A stretch of 64,000 nt of DNA from Streptomyces sp. CB02980 (GCF_014451325.2 NZ_JACSCH020000003.1:434001-498000); one strand, 5' to 3'. Shown: positions 54,635 through 64,000, counted from the stretch's first letter. Numbers and translations are program-made. The notes: generated by a model from the sequence alone, not told the origin.

Positions 54635-55972
54635 TCAACGCGTGGCGCCGGTGACGATCCAGCGGCCCGAGCGGGAGCGGAACCAGAGCGTGGCCATCCG
54701 GACGGACATCATCAGCGTCATCGCCCACCAGAGCGCCGTCAGACCGCCGCCGAGCGCCGGGACCAGCAGGGCCACCGGGGCGAAGACGGCGAGCGTCAGC
54801 AGCATGGCCCAGGCCAGGTAGGGGCCGTCCCCCGCGCCCATCAGGACGCCGTCGAGAACGAAGACCACCCCGGAGACCGGCTGCGAGATCGCGACCACGA
54901 GCAGGGCTGGGAGCAGGGTGTCCTGGACGACTGTGTCGCCGGTGAAGAGCGGGATGAACAGGGGGCGGGCGACGATGAGCAGCGCGCCGAGCACCACACC
55001 GGAGACCACGCCCCACTGGACCATGCGGCGGCAGACCTGACGGGCGCCCTCGGCGTCGTTCGCGCCGAGATAGCGGCCGATGATGGCCTGGCCCGCGATC
55101 GCGATCGCGTCGAGGGCGAAGGCCATCAGGCTCCACAGGGACAGGATGATCTGGTGGGCCGCGACCTCCGCATCGCCCATCCGGGCCGCGACCGCCGTGG
55201 CGATCATCAGGACCGCGCGCAGCGAGAGCGTACGGACGAGGAGCGGGACTCCGGCCTGTGCGGAGGCTCGTATGCCGGCCGCGTCGGGGCGGAGGGAGGC
55301 TCCGTGGCGCCGGGCGCCCCGTACGACCACGACGAGGTAGGCGATGGCCATGCCGAACTGCGCGATCACGGTGCCCCAGGCCGAGCCCGCGATCCCCAGA
55401 CCGGCACCGTAGACAAGGCCGACGTTGAGCACGCCGTTGGCCGCGAAGCCGCCGATGGCCACGTAGAGCGGTGTACGGGTGTCCTGGAGGCCGCGCAGGA
55501 CGCCGGTCGCGGCCAGGACCACCAGCATGGCCGGGATGCCGAGGCTGGAGATCCTGAGGTACGTGACGGCGTAGGGTGCGGCGGTGTCGGAGGCCCCGAA
55601 GAGGTCGATGAGCCAGGGCGCCGCGGGCAGGGTCAGTGCGACGACGGCGGCGCCGAGGAGGAGGGCGAGCCAGATGCCGTCCATGCCCTGCCGGATCGCG
55701 GCCTGGACGTCCCCGGCGCCGACCCGGCGGGAGACGGCGGCCGTGGTGGCGTAGGCCAGGAAGACGAAGACGCTGACGGCGGTGGACAGCAGGGCGGCGG
55801 CGATCGCGAGACCCGCGAGCTGGGGGGTACCGAGATGGCCGACGATGGCGCTGTCGACCATGAGGAAGAGCGGCTCGGCGACAAGAGCGCCGAAGGCCGG
55901 CAGGGCGAGGGAGACGATCTCGCGGTCGTGCTGTCGGCGGACGGCCTTGGGCGTCGCGGGGGCCTGGGTCAT
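54635..55972 (-). CDS. MATE family efflux transporter
   Basis: A 445-residue polytopic protein with about 12 helices in two halves, the DinF-like MATE type. It starts EIVSLALPAFGALVAEPLFL with VDSAIVGHLGTPQLAGLAIA, and later shows ATTAAVSRRVGAGDVQAAIR; the second half repeats the layout with RYLGANDAEGARQVCRRMVQ. MATE pumps export drugs or toxic compounds using a sodium or proton gradient. The GTG/ATG start at 55972 gives MTQAPATPKAVRRQHDREI. It converges with the rplI operon across the parS pair. No local regulator is evident. Confidence 0.93.
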   Translation of the reverse strand: MTQAPATPKAVRRQHDREIVSLALPAFGALVAEPLFLMVDSAIVGHLGTPQLAGLAIAAALLSTAVSVFVFLAYATTAAVSRRVGAGDVQAAIRQGMDGIWLALLLGAAVVALTLPAAPWLIDLFGASDTAAPYAVTYLRISSLGIPAMLVVLAATGVLRGLQDTRTPLYVAIGGFAANGVLNVGLVYGAGLGIAGSAWGTVIAQFGMAIAYLVVVVRGARRHGASLRPDAAGIRASAQAGVPLLVRTLSLRAVLMIATAVAARMGDAEVAAHQIILSLWSLMAFALDAIAIAGQAIIGRYLGANDAEGARQVCRRMVQWGVVSGVVLGALLIVARPLFIPLFTGDTVVQDTLLPALLVVAISQPVSGVVFVLDGVLMGAGDGPYLAWAMLLTLAVFAPVALLVPALGGGLTALWWAMTLMMSVRMATLWFRSRSGRWIVTGATR

Positions 55973-56159
55973 GGGGTCAATCTAATCTTCCACAGGTAAG
56001 AGATGCAATGCATCTGTGATCCTTACTTGTCGAGGGCAAGGCGCTTCGGGTGTGGGTCGTTTGTTCTGATCTTGGTCCAGGGGGAAAAGTTTTTCTCCCC
56101 CACAGTCGGTGGATGGGAAAAGTGCAGGTCAGGTCGGTGAGGCTGGGGGGTCTATGAGT

Positions 56160-56248
56160 TTGTCCACATGGCTGTCCCCCGGTCCGTGCACAGGTTCCGG
56201 CGAGTTCTCCACAGGCTGAGGCCCTTCACCCACAGGGCCTGTGGATAA
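56160..56248. promoter_or_regulatory. DnaA-box cluster upstream of dnaB
   Basis: Within 90 bp are an exact TTGTCCACA at 56160, TTCTCCACA at 56205, and an inverted TTATCCACA-type box (TGTGGATAA) at 56240, with weaker CACAG stretches between. The last is six bases from the promoter-like -35 hexamer. Confidence 0.6.
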
Positions 56249-56253
56249 CCAGA

Positions 56254-56282
56254 TTGGCTGACGCCTCTCGCGGGCCTACCGT
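56254..56282 (+). promoter_or_regulatory. Possible dnaB promoter
   Basis: TTGGCT and TACCGT are exactly 17 bases apart, about 115 bp before the dnaB start. Confidence 0.5.
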
Positions 56283-56394
56283 GGTCCGGCGCCCGACGCG
56301 CCAGAAGCGGTCGCAAAGCCACTCGTTGATCAAGCCCGTGGCGTAAGAAAGAGTGGCATGGCGAGGTCCGCGGAGCGGACGGAGGAGGTGCTTG

Positions 56395-57869
<1,475 letters not shown>

Positions 57870-57879
<10 letters not shown>

Positions 57880-58736
57880 CGTCGCCCGAGGAGCGCGGGA
57901 ACGACCTCGTTCCAGACCTCGCGGGGGAACACCTCGTGGCCGGTCCGCTCCATGGCGAGGAATCGCGCTCCGGGGATCTCGGCGGCGAGGGCGCGGCCGT
58001 GCTCCAGGGGGAACAGCGGGTCCTCGGTGCCGTGGAGGACGAGCGTCGGAGCCGTGATCGCACCGAGGCGGTCCCGCCAGGGTGCTCCGGCGTCGATCAG
58101 GAAGGGGTTGGTGACCTGCGCGGCGATGTCGCGCGCGTGGTCGACGACCCGCGTCGCCCAGGCGCGCATGGTGTCGGTGTCGAACGGGCGTGAGCGAGCG
58201 GCGAAGGGGCGCTCGCCCTCGACGAGCCAGTCGACGACGGCGGTCCGGTCGTTCCAGTCGGGCACCGGGGCTTCCTCGGCGAAGACCGCCTGCAGGGCCT
58301 CGGTGATCGGCGGCAGATCGGGCTGGTCGTGTCCCGGTCCTCCGGGGGTGGAGGACGCGAGGGCGAGCGTGGCGACCCGGTCCGGGTGGTCGAGGGCGAG
58401 CAGCTGGGCGACGGCGGCGCCCTGGGACATGCCGACGATCTCCGCGGACGGCAGGTGGAGCGCGTCGAGCAGCCCGGCGGCATCGGTGACCAGGTCGCGC
58501 AGGTCGTACGGCGGCTCGCCCGTGGGGAACACGGTGGAGCGGCCCGCGTCCCGGCTGTCGTAGCGGATCACGTACCTGTCGCCGGCGACGAGGCGACGGA
58601 CGAACTCCTCGTCCCACGCGAGCATCGAGTGGCCCGCGCCGTGGATGAGGAGGAGGGGCGTGTCGGCGGGGTCGCCGAAGGTCTCCGCGTTCTGTTCGAC
58701 GCCGTTGGTCCGGATGACGTGCTCGGTGCCTCGCAT
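57870..58736 (-). CDS. Alpha/beta hydrolase
   Basis: A 288-residue alpha/beta hydrolase. Motifs in order: LLLIHGAGHSMLAWDEEFVR (oxyanion hole HGAG), IRYDSRDAGRSTVFP, nucleophile elbow EIVGMSQGAAVAQLLAL, acid in VLHGTEDPLFPLEHGRAL, and catalytic His in RTGHEVFPREVW. The substrate is unknown. ATG at 58736 follows GGGAAGG and opens at the enzymatic domain. It lies head-to-head with the MarR remnant, suggesting that the lost regulator once controlled it. The 3' end overlaps dnaB by 10 bp tail-to-tail. Confidence 0.9.
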
Positions 58737-58774
58737 GGGGTGCCTTCCCGTCTTTTTCGCTACCTGCAACGACG

Positions 58775-59015
58775 ATGCCGGCCGCCTGGCACGCGTATCG
58801 CGCACTGACCCTGCTCATCGACGCGGACGTCGCCCGCGATCTGGAGCAGGACGCGGCGACGCCGGTCTACCAGGCATCCGTCCAGCGGGTACTTCGCCGC
58901 GCTGCTGTCCCCGGAACAGCTCGCCGTCCTGACCGGCATCGAGGAGACCGTCACCACGGCGCACTGCCGATCCGGAGGCTGTCGTGGGGGAGATCACGTT
59001 GGATGGGGCCCATGA
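58775..59015 (+). pseudogene. Degenerate MarR family regulator (deletion plus frameshift)
   Basis: The first frame reads MPAAWHAYRALTLLIDADVA and RDLEQDAATPVYQASVQR, like the N-terminal helix of MarR proteins. The typical C-terminal helix YFAALLSPEQLAVLTGIEET is present downstream but in the +1 frame; deleting one G from the GGG at 58887-58889 would join them. Between the two, roughly 85 residues including the winged helix are missing. The gene therefore appears inactivated by an internal deletion and a one-base insertion. Its remaining stop overlaps the next gene by four bases (ATGA), as an intact operon partner would. Confidence 0.75.
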
Positions 59016-60394
59016 CGACAACTTTCGAATCCCTGTTGCCCGGTACCGAGCGGGCTCTGCTGCATCGCGTCGCGGTCGCCCAGTCCGAGGGGCGGGCGCC
59101 CTCCTTCGTGGGGGCCGTGGTGCGCGACGGAGCGCTGGTGTGGAGCGGTTCGCGCAGTTGCGTGGACGGGCACGCGCCGGACGCCGACACCCAGTTCAGG
59201 ATCGGGTCGATCACCAAGGTGTTCACCGCAGTGCTGGTGATGCGGCTGCGGGACGAGGGGCTCCTCGGTCTCGAAGATCCGCTGGAGCGGCACCTCAAGG
59301 GCACGGGCGTCGGGGACGTGACGATCGCTCAGCTCCTCGGGCACAGTGGCGGTCTCGCGGCCGAGACGCCCGGTCAGTGGTGGGAGCGCTCGGCTGCAGC
59401 GCTGCGGCCGGAGCTCTCCGACGTCCTGGGGGAGCAGCCCTTCCTCCAGACGCCGGGGCGCCGCCACCACTACTCCAACCCCGGGTACACGCTGCTCGGT
59501 TCACTGGTCGAGGCCGTGCGGGGAGCCTCCTGGGAGGAGGCGCTGCGGCGCGAGATCCTGGAGCCGCTCGGGCTGAGCCGTACGACGCTCGATCCGGTCG
59601 CCCCGCACGCGGGCGGCTGGGCGGTGCACCCCTGGGCCGATGTGATGCTGCCGGAACCGTCCGAGGACCTCGGGCTGATGGCGCCGGCCGGGCAGCTCTG
59701 GTCGACGGCGGGGGATCTCGCCCGCTTCGCCGCCTTCCTCGCGGCAGGCGACGAGCGGGTGCTGGGCGCGTCCTCCGTGGCGGAGATGCGGGCCCCTGCG
59801 GCCGCGGCCGGTGAGGGGGACTGGGAGGGAGGGTACGGGCTCGGTCTCCAGCTGGTCCGCAACGACGGCCGGACCCTGATCGGCCACACCGGATCGCTCC
59901 CCGGTTTCGTCGCCGCCCTCTGGGTGAGCGTGGAGGACGGGCTGGCGGCGATCGCCCTCTCCAATGCCACCTCGGGGCCGCTGACGGGGGCCGTGGCCGC
60001 CGATCTCGTACGGATCGTGGCGGAGGCGGAACCCAGGTTCCCGGAGCCCTGGCGCCCGCTTCCGGAGGCCGAGGCCGACGAGGAGCTGCTGGCCCTGACG
60101 GGTCCCTGGTACTGGGGCACGTACGCCTACGGGCTCCGGATCGGCCCCGAGCGGAGTGTGGTGCTCGAACCCCTGCGGGGAGCCGGGCGGCGGGCCCGCT
60201 TCCGGGCGCTCCCCGAGGGTGGCTGGGTCGGGCTGAACGGCTACTACGAGGGGGAGACGCTCCGGGCGGTGCGGCGCGCCGACGGCAGTGTGAGCCATCT
60301 CGACCTCGGCTCCTTCGTCTTCACGCGGGAGCCGTACGCGCCGGCGGACGTGGTGCCGGGTGGTGTGGACGAGGCGGGCTGGCGCGGTCTCTGA
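59012..60394 (+). CDS. Serine hydrolase of the beta-lactamase/DD-peptidase family
   Basis: A 460-residue cytosolic-looking protein (no signal peptide). The catalytic Ser-x-x-Lys is in DTQFRIGSITKVFTAVLVMR, Tyr in RRHHYSNPGYTLLGSLVEA (YSN motif), and the third motif is GHTGSLPGFVAALW (HTG in place of KTG), all as in class C-like esterases and beta-lactamase family 12. A C-terminal extra domain of about 90 residues follows (WYWGTYAYGLRIGPERSVVL). Probably an esterase or peptidase rather than a resistance enzyme. ATG at 59012 overlaps the MarR remnant. A parS and a hairpin follow it. Confidence 0.9.
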   Translation: MTTTFESLLPGTERALLHRVAVAQSEGRAPSFVGAVVRDGALVWSGSRSCVDGHAPDADTQFRIGSITKVFTAVLVMRLRDEGLLGLEDPLERHLKGTGVGDVTIAQLLGHSGGLAAETPGQWWERSAAALRPELSDVLGEQPFLQTPGRRHHYSNPGYTLLGSLVEAVRGASWEEALRREILEPLGLSRTTLDPVAPHAGGWAVHPWADVMLPEPSEDLGLMAPAGQLWSTAGDLARFAAFLAAGDERVLGASSVAEMRAPAAAAGEGDWEGGYGLGLQLVRNDGRTLIGHTGSLPGFVAALWVSVEDGLAAIALSNATSGPLTGAVAADLVRIVAEAEPRFPEPWRPLPEAEADEELLALTGPWYWGTYAYGLRIGPERSVVLEPLRGAGRRARFRALPEGGWVGLNGYYEGETLRAVRRADGSVSHLDLGSFVFTREPYAPADVVPGGVDEAGWRGL

Positions 60395-60406
60395 GCCGTT
60401 CTGCGG

Positions 60407-60422
60407 TGTTTCACGTGAAACA
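60407..60422. promoter_or_regulatory. parS: parS site after the serine hydrolase gene
   Basis: Perfect TGTTTCACGTGAAACA. Confidence 0.96.
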
Positions 60423-60429
60423 AGCCCGA

Positions 60430-60461
60430 TCGGCGTGCCGGGGCCGGGCCCGGCACGCCGA
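60430..60461. terminator. Bidirectional terminator between convergent genes
   Basis: A 13-bp stem (TCGGCGTGCCGGG with its complement) around a six-base loop, between the serine hydrolase and the GNAT gene. Confidence 0.75.
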
Positions 60462-60478
60462 CGGAGTGCTCCTCTGGC

Positions 60479-60931
60479 TCAGAGGTTCTTCTTGAAGCCC
60501 AGGTGGGAGGCCTCGAAGCCGAGCCGCTCGTAGAAGCGGTGGGCATCGGTGCGGGTGACGTCGGAGGTCAGCTGGACGAGTCGGCAGCCCTGGCGCCCGG
60601 ACTCCTCGACGGCCCACTCGATGAGCAGGGTGCCCAGGCCGCTGCCGCGCTCCTCGGCGTGGATGCGGACGCCCTCGATGATCGAGCGGGTGGCGCCCCG
60701 GCGGGAGAGGCCAGGGATGATCGTCAACTGGAGGGTGCCGACGACCTTGCCCTCGCGGACGGCCACGACGAGGTGCTGCTGGGGGTCGTTCGCCAGGAGC
60801 TCGAAGGCCACGAGGTACGGGCCGAGGTCGTCCGGGGATTCGCGCTGCACGCCCAGCGGGTCGTCGGCGAGCATCGCGACGATGGCTTCGAGGTCCTCCG
60901 CGGTCGCGGGACGTATCTCAAGATCGCTCAT
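60479..60931 (-). CDS. GNAT family N-acetyltransferase
   Basis: A 150-residue GNAT. The acetyl-CoA loop is EERGSGLGTLLIEWAVEESG (R/Q-x-x-G-x-G/A-type) at about 93-112; before it is VVGTLQLTIIPGLSRRGATR and after it the terminal GNAT motif AHRFYERLGFEASHLGFKK. The start MSDLEIRPATAEDLEAIVAM is typical. The acceptor is unknown. It is convergent with the serine hydrolase and about 70 bp beyond the MarR gene on the same strand. Confidence 0.92.
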   Translation of the reverse strand: MSDLEIRPATAEDLEAIVAMLADDPLGVQRESPDDLGPYLVAFELLANDPQQHLVVAVREGKVVGTLQLTIIPGLSRRGATRSIIEGVRIHAEERGSGLGTLLIEWAVEESGRQGCRLVQLTSDVTRTDAHRFYERLGFEASHLGFKKNL

Positions 60932-61003
60932 GCCCCGCAGGGTACGCCGGGGGATGCCGGCGCATCGCTGACGGCGTGCCGTGCGGGTCGGGCGGTCGGT
61001 GCC

Positions 61004-61462
61004 TCAGGCGGGAACGCCCACGCCTTCCACGACCTGGACCAGCGGGGCCAGCTCCGGGTTCTCGGCGGCCTCGTCGAGCGCCTCGCGCAGAGCGCTGTCG
61101 TTGGTGGGGCGGGCCTCTGCCAGGAGCTTCTGGCCGGCCTCGGTGACATCGGTGTAGATGCCGCGCCGGTCGGTGGCGCAGAGGTACCGGGTGAGCAGAC
61201 CCCGGTCCTCGAGCCGGGTGACCAGCCGGGTGGTGGCGCTCTGGCTGAGGACGACCGCGTCGGCGACCTGCTTCATCTGGAGGTGCCCGCCCGGTCCGCT
61301 GTGCTGGCGGCTGAGGACGTCGAGGAGCGAATACTCCCGCACGCTCAGACCGTGCCGTGTCTCCAGGGCGCGCTCGATGTGCGACTCGATCCTGCCGTGC
61401 AGCAGGGAGAGGGCGCACCAGCGCTGGGAGAGCGCGGTGAGTGCGGGGTCCGTCGCGGTCAT
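61004..61462 (-). CDS. MarR family transcriptional regulator
   Basis: A 152-residue winged-helix protein. Helices RWCALSLLHGRIESHIERAL and LSVREYSLLDVLSRQ lead to the DNA-binding part LQMKQVADAVVLSQSATTRL and the wing LLTRYLCATDRRGIYTDVTE, with the Asp-Arg-Arg typical of MarR. It is intact, unlike the remnant at 58775. ATG at 61462 follows GAGGAGAGACC and is preferred over the longer frame. It may control itself or the GNATs on either side; a short GCGCA-ATAA-TGCGC palindrome lies upstream at 61523-61536. Confidence 0.92.
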   Translation of the reverse strand: MTATDPALTALSQRWCALSLLHGRIESHIERALETRHGLSVREYSLLDVLSRQHSGPGGHLQMKQVADAVVLSQSATTRLVTRLEDRGLLTRYLCATDRRGIYTDVTEAGQKLLAEARPTNDSALREALDEAAENPELAPLVQVVEGVGVPA

Positions 61463-61522
61463 GGTCTCTCCTCGGTCTCTCCTCGGCACCGGAGTGGTTC
61501 TCGATCCAGGGTAGACGAAGCG

Positions 61523-61536
61523 GCGCAATAATGCGC
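61523..61536. promoter_or_regulatory. Short palindrome upstream of the MarR gene
   Basis: GCGCA-ATAA-TGCGC, 61 bp upstream of the MarR start, next to an ACTTGCA-like sequence. It is a possible autoregulatory operator, but short palindromes are common. Confidence 0.35.
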
Positions 61537-61630
61537 GTGTGCAAGTAAATCGAGGGGAGTGGACCGCACGCCGCCATAAGGCGGGTGGGCCGAGCCCCGC
61601 CCGGCCGGGGCGGGTGGACCGCGCTCTGCG

Positions 61631-62494
61631 CTACCCGGCCGCGACGGTCAGGGGAGCGAAGCGGCGGCGCCAGTCACCGGGGAGGTCGGGGAGGGAGCGG
61701 ACCATCACCGCGTTGAAGGCGATCGGGTCGAGGCCGTTCTCCTTCACCCAGCTCAGCAGGGCCGAGTGCCGCACGTCGATGTCCGTGCGCAGAGGGCGGT
61801 CGGTGGCGGCCGCGAGGGAGGCGATCAGGGCCTGGGCCGTGGCGGGGTCCCGGGCGATCAGCGGTCCGACGACATGGGTGTCCATGTTGGGCCAGGCTGC
61901 CGCGAAGCCGGTGATCTCGCCGTCCTCCTCCGCGACCCGGAGATGGTCGGCGAACGCGGGCAGCCGGGTGATCACATGGGTGCGGTCGAGGCCGAAGACC
62001 TCGTGGTCCAGGCGCAGGATCGCCTGGAGGTCCTCCGCTGTCGCCGGGCGGACGGGAACGGCCGGGGCGGGTGCGGTGAACGTGAAGCGCCCGCACACCA
62101 TCTCCGCGCGGCCCGTCTCCGTGAAGCCCAGCTGCTCGTAGAGGGGCTGCCCGTACGGCGTGGCGTGCAGGGTGAGCGGGGTGTCCCCGGCTTCCGCCAG
62201 GACGTGCTCCATGAGCCGGCGTCCCACGCCTTGACGTGCGTACTGCTCGGCGACGAGCACCATGCCGATCGCGGCGAGCCCGGGGCCGTACGACGTGACC
62301 ACGGAGCAGGTGATCAGCCCGGCTCCGGAGGGGTCGTCGATGCCGTAGCCGGTGCCCGCGGCGAGCAGGAGGCCCCACTTGTGTTCCTCGCGGGGCCAGC
62401 CCCGGTTCTCGGAGAGGTCGGCGCAGGCGAGGAGGTCGTCCACGGTGAGGCGCCGGATGGGGAGCTCTGCGAGCGAGGAGGGGGAAATCGGCAT
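61631..62494 (-). CDS. Double-domain GNAT family acetyltransferase
   Basis: A 287-residue protein with two GNAT-like halves. The N-terminal half carries the intact acetyl-CoA loop VAEQYARQGVGRRLMEHVLA and LYEQLGFTETGRAEMVCG. The C-terminal half (VRPATAEDLQAILRLDHEVF, FAAAWPNMDTHVVGPLIARD) lacks a clear loop and is probably a degenerate or structural copy. This layout is frequent in Streptomyces; the substrate is unknown. The gene lies about 170 bp upstream of the MarR gene and is transcribed toward it. Confidence 0.88.
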   Translation of the reverse strand: MPISPSSLAELPIRRLTVDDLLACADLSENRGWPREEHKWGLLLAAGTGYGIDDPSGAGLITCSVVTSYGPGLAAIGMVLVAEQYARQGVGRRLMEHVLAEAGDTPLTLHATPYGQPLYEQLGFTETGRAEMVCGRFTFTAPAPAVPVRPATAEDLQAILRLDHEVFGLDRTHVITRLPAFADHLRVAEEDGEITGFAAAWPNMDTHVVGPLIARDPATAQALIASLAAATDRPLRTDIDVRHSALLSWVKENGLDPIAFNAVMVRSLPDLPGDWRRRFAPLTVAAG

Positions 62495-62645
62495 GGTGTC
62501 AGGCTGGCCGACGCGGTGATCTTCCGTCCACCGGTTTAGCGGATCTGGCCGATACGTGTGCGCGGCGCGGTGCAGGCGTGGAGCCGGTGCCGGGTAGGCG
62601 GTCAGCCGGAAGAGGGCGTTGATTCCACGTCGTGGGACGGAGACG

Positions 62646-63302
62646 ATGTTTCACGTGAAACCACGACAGCGGCGACTGCACTTCTTCGACCTCGACGGCA
62701 CCCTGATCCGCGGGTCCGCCGCGGCGGTGGAGATCTCCCGGCAGCTGGGCGTCGACGAGGAGATCGCCGCCCTGGAGAAGAGCTTTCTTCTGCAGGGGCT
62801 CACCCCGGACGAGTTCGCCGTCCGGGCCCGCGAGCTGTGGTCCGCGCTCACCGTGGACCAGGTCGCGGCGGCCTTCGAAGGGGCGCCCTGGCTGCTGGGC
62901 ATTCGCGAGGTCTGGGCCGAGATCCGGGACCGGGGCGACCGCTGTGCGGTCATCTCGCTCTCTCCCGACTTCTTCGTCGAGCGGCTTCTCGACTGGGGTG
63001 TCGACACGGTGCACGGGTCGCACTGGCCGACCGTCCCCTTCACCGAGCCGATCCACCGGCCCGGCATCCTCGACGCGCGGGCGAAGGTGCGGATCGCACG
63101 GGAACTCTGCGCGGAGTACGGGGTGGACCCCGCCCACTGTGTCGCTTACGGCGACTCGATGTCCGACGCGGAGCTCTTCACGATCGTGCCGGACACCGTG
63201 GCGGTGAACGCGGACCACCATCTCGCCGGGCTGGCCCGCCACAGTTACACCGGAGGGGATCTGCGCGAGGCCTACGCCCTCGTCCGAAACAGCGCAGCTT
63301 AG
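62646..63302 (+). CDS. HAD superfamily hydrolase, phosphoserine phosphatase-like
   Basis: A 218-residue HAD phosphatase. Motif I: LHFFDLDGTLIRGSAA (nucleophile Asp and acid Asp). Motif II: CAVISLSPDFFVERLL. Motif III Lys in DARAKVRIARELCAEYGVD. Motif IV: CVAYGDSMSDAELFTIV. This matches the phosphoserine phosphatase subfamily (C1 cap). The ATG at 62646 is immediately followed by a parS site, so the protein starts MFHVKPRQRR. A GGGACGGAG element precedes it. The metabolic substrate is not certain. Confidence 0.92.
   Translation: MFHVKPRQRRLHFFDLDGTLIRGSAAAVEISRQLGVDEEIAALEKSFLLQGLTPDEFAVRARELWSALTVDQVAAAFEGAPWLLGIREVWAEIRDRGDRCAVISLSPDFFVERLLDWGVDTVHGSHWPTVPFTEPIHRPGILDARAKVRIARELCAEYGVDPAHCVAYGDSMSDAELFTIVPDTVAVNADHHLAGLARHSYTGGDLREAYALVRNSAA
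62647..62662. promoter_or_regulatory. parS: parS site forming the start of the HAD gene
   Basis: TGTTTCACGTGAAACC, one base off consensus, beginning at the second base of the start codon. Confidence 0.92.
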
Positions 63303-63328
63303 TCAGAAACCCTGCCCTTTGGCCCGAG

Positions 63329-63356
63329 AACGCCGCTTTCCCTCCGAAGCGGTGTT
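63329..63356 (+). terminator. Probable terminator after the HAD gene
   Basis: AACGCCGCTT pairs with AAGCGGTGTT (one G-U pair) around an eight-base loop, about 25 bp after the stop. Confidence 0.55.
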
Positions 63357-63410
63357 CGGAGGGGTCATGCTGCGTCCACGGAAGCCGGCCAGCGATAGGC
63401 GAGGCACATG

Positions 63411-64000
63411 ATGGATGCTCCGACCACCACGAGGGCAGCGGAGGACGGGGACGGGCCGGAGCGCCCGGCGGGGGGCGGCAACGAGCCCCACCGCCCGGCG
63501 GATGACGGGAACGAGCCCCGAATACCCGCGGGAGCCTCCGCCGACGCGGTACTCGTCCGCCGCACCCTCGCGGAGATCGCGCCGGTCGCCGACCGGGTGA
63601 CCTCGTACTTCTACGCCCTGCTCTTCATCGGGAACCCGGGGCTGCGCGAGATGTTCCCCGCGGCCATGGACACCCAGCGGGACCGGCTCCTGAAGGCCCT
63701 GCTCACCGCGGCGGAGCATATGGACAACACCCCGGTGCTCACCGCGTATCTGCAGAACCTCGGCAGGGGCCACCGTAAGTACGGCACCCACTCCGCCCAC
63801 TACCCGGCCGTCGGCGAGGCCCTCATCGGCGCGCTCACGCGGTACGCGACGACGACCTGGGACGAGGAGACCCAGGCGGCCTGGGTCCGTACGTACACGG
63901 CGATCTCCCAGATCATGATCGACGCGGCGGCGGAGGACGAGCGCTCGGCGCCCGCCTGGTGGCAGGCCGAGGTGGTCTCCCACGATCTGCGGACCCCGGA
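63411..64000 (+). CDS. Globin-domain protein, probable flavohemoprotein (truncated by the window edge)
   Basis: The frame is open to the right edge; 196 residues are visible. The N terminus is polar and contains an imperfect repeat (GGGNEPHRP, DDGNEPRIP). A globin fold follows: VLVRRTLAEIAPVADRVTSY, FYALLFIGNPGLREMFPAAM, LQNLGRGHRKYGTHSAHYPA (the likely proximal haem His is in GRGHRKYG), and TWDEETQAAWVRTYTAISQI. The last visible residues resemble the entrance to a FAD/NAD reductase domain, so this is most likely an Hmp-type NO dioxygenase. ATG at 63411 has GAGG upstream; 63408 is an in-frame alternative. Confidence 0.88.
   Translation, partial: MDAPTTTRAAEDGDGPERPAGGGNEPHRPADDGNEPRIPAGASADAVLVRRTLAEIAPVADRVTSYFYALLFIGNPGLREMFPAAMDTQRDRLLKALLTAAEHMDNTPVLTAYLQNLGRGHRKYGTHSAHYPAVGEALIGALTRYATTTWDEETQAAWVRTYTAISQIMIDAAAEDERSAPAWWQAEVVSHDLRTP

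Larger units (their letters stand above)
55973..56394. other. Upstream region of dnaB
   Basis: A 420-bp spacer. Besides the DnaA boxes and the promoter-like pair it contains an imperfect GGGGGAAAA/TTTTCTCCCCC hairpin at about 56080-56101. No gene is supported. Confidence 0.6.

Overview
This window is the replication-origin region of a Streptomyces-type actinobacterial chromosome. The evidence is the very high GC content, frequent GTG and TTG starts, and a gene order matching the well-known dnaA-oriC neighbourhood of Streptomyces (also largely conserved in Mycobacterium). It carries a large oriC with many DnaA-box-like 9-mers and 11 parS centromere sites. No rRNA, CRISPR array, prophage or insertion sequence was seen.

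Left of oriC (1-20.3 kb) most genes lie on the minus strand, reading away from the origin: dnaN, gnd, recF, a DciA-like DUF721 gene, gyrB, gyrA, a DUF3566 membrane protein, tRNA-Ile(GAT), a 44-residue DLW-39 gene, a secreted membrane-anchored protein and tRNA-Ala(TGC). Further out come an acyltransferase, a cyclophilin, a rhomboid protease, the septation gene crgA, a DUF881 protein and the start of a class E sortase. A tail-anchored Ser/Thr kinase and an HTH protein lie on the plus strand.

oriC occupies about 20.3-21.0 kb. It is followed by short tandem repeats and a strong dnaA terminator; dnaA reads toward oriC. From 23.6 kb rightwards runs the classic set rpmH-rnpA-yidD-yidC-jag-rsmG-parA-parB. 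Next comes the redox and envelope block: trxB-trxA under an apparent SigR promoter, sigM with a zinc-binding anti-sigma factor, a MviN-type pseudokinase, the lipid II flippase MurJ, a DUF6049 protein and the CCA-adding enzyme.

The right third holds an MFS exporter, myo-inositol-1-phosphate synthase, a PadR regulator with a 31-bp palindromic operator, a class A penicillin-binding protein, a GT87 glycosyltransferase, a divergent alanine racemase-like gene beside femX, and the rpsF-ssb-rpsR-rplI operon. It continues with a MATE exporter, dnaB, and accessory genes: an alpha/beta hydrolase, a decayed MarR gene, a serine hydrolase, GNATs, an intact MarR, a HAD hydrolase and the start of a globin-domain gene.

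Together the window encodes replication initiation (DnaA, DnaN, DnaB, DciA, RecF, gyrase), chromosome segregation (ParA, ParB, parS), membrane insertion (YidC, YidD, Jag) and peptidoglycan assembly (MurJ, PBP, FemX, CrgA). The observations most worth a second look are two DnaA-box clusters outside oriC (crgA-rhomboid intergenic region and dnaB promoter), the use of parS as coding sequence, a degenerate MarR remnant, the PadR palindrome and the alanine racemase-like protein lacking the usual C-terminal motif.
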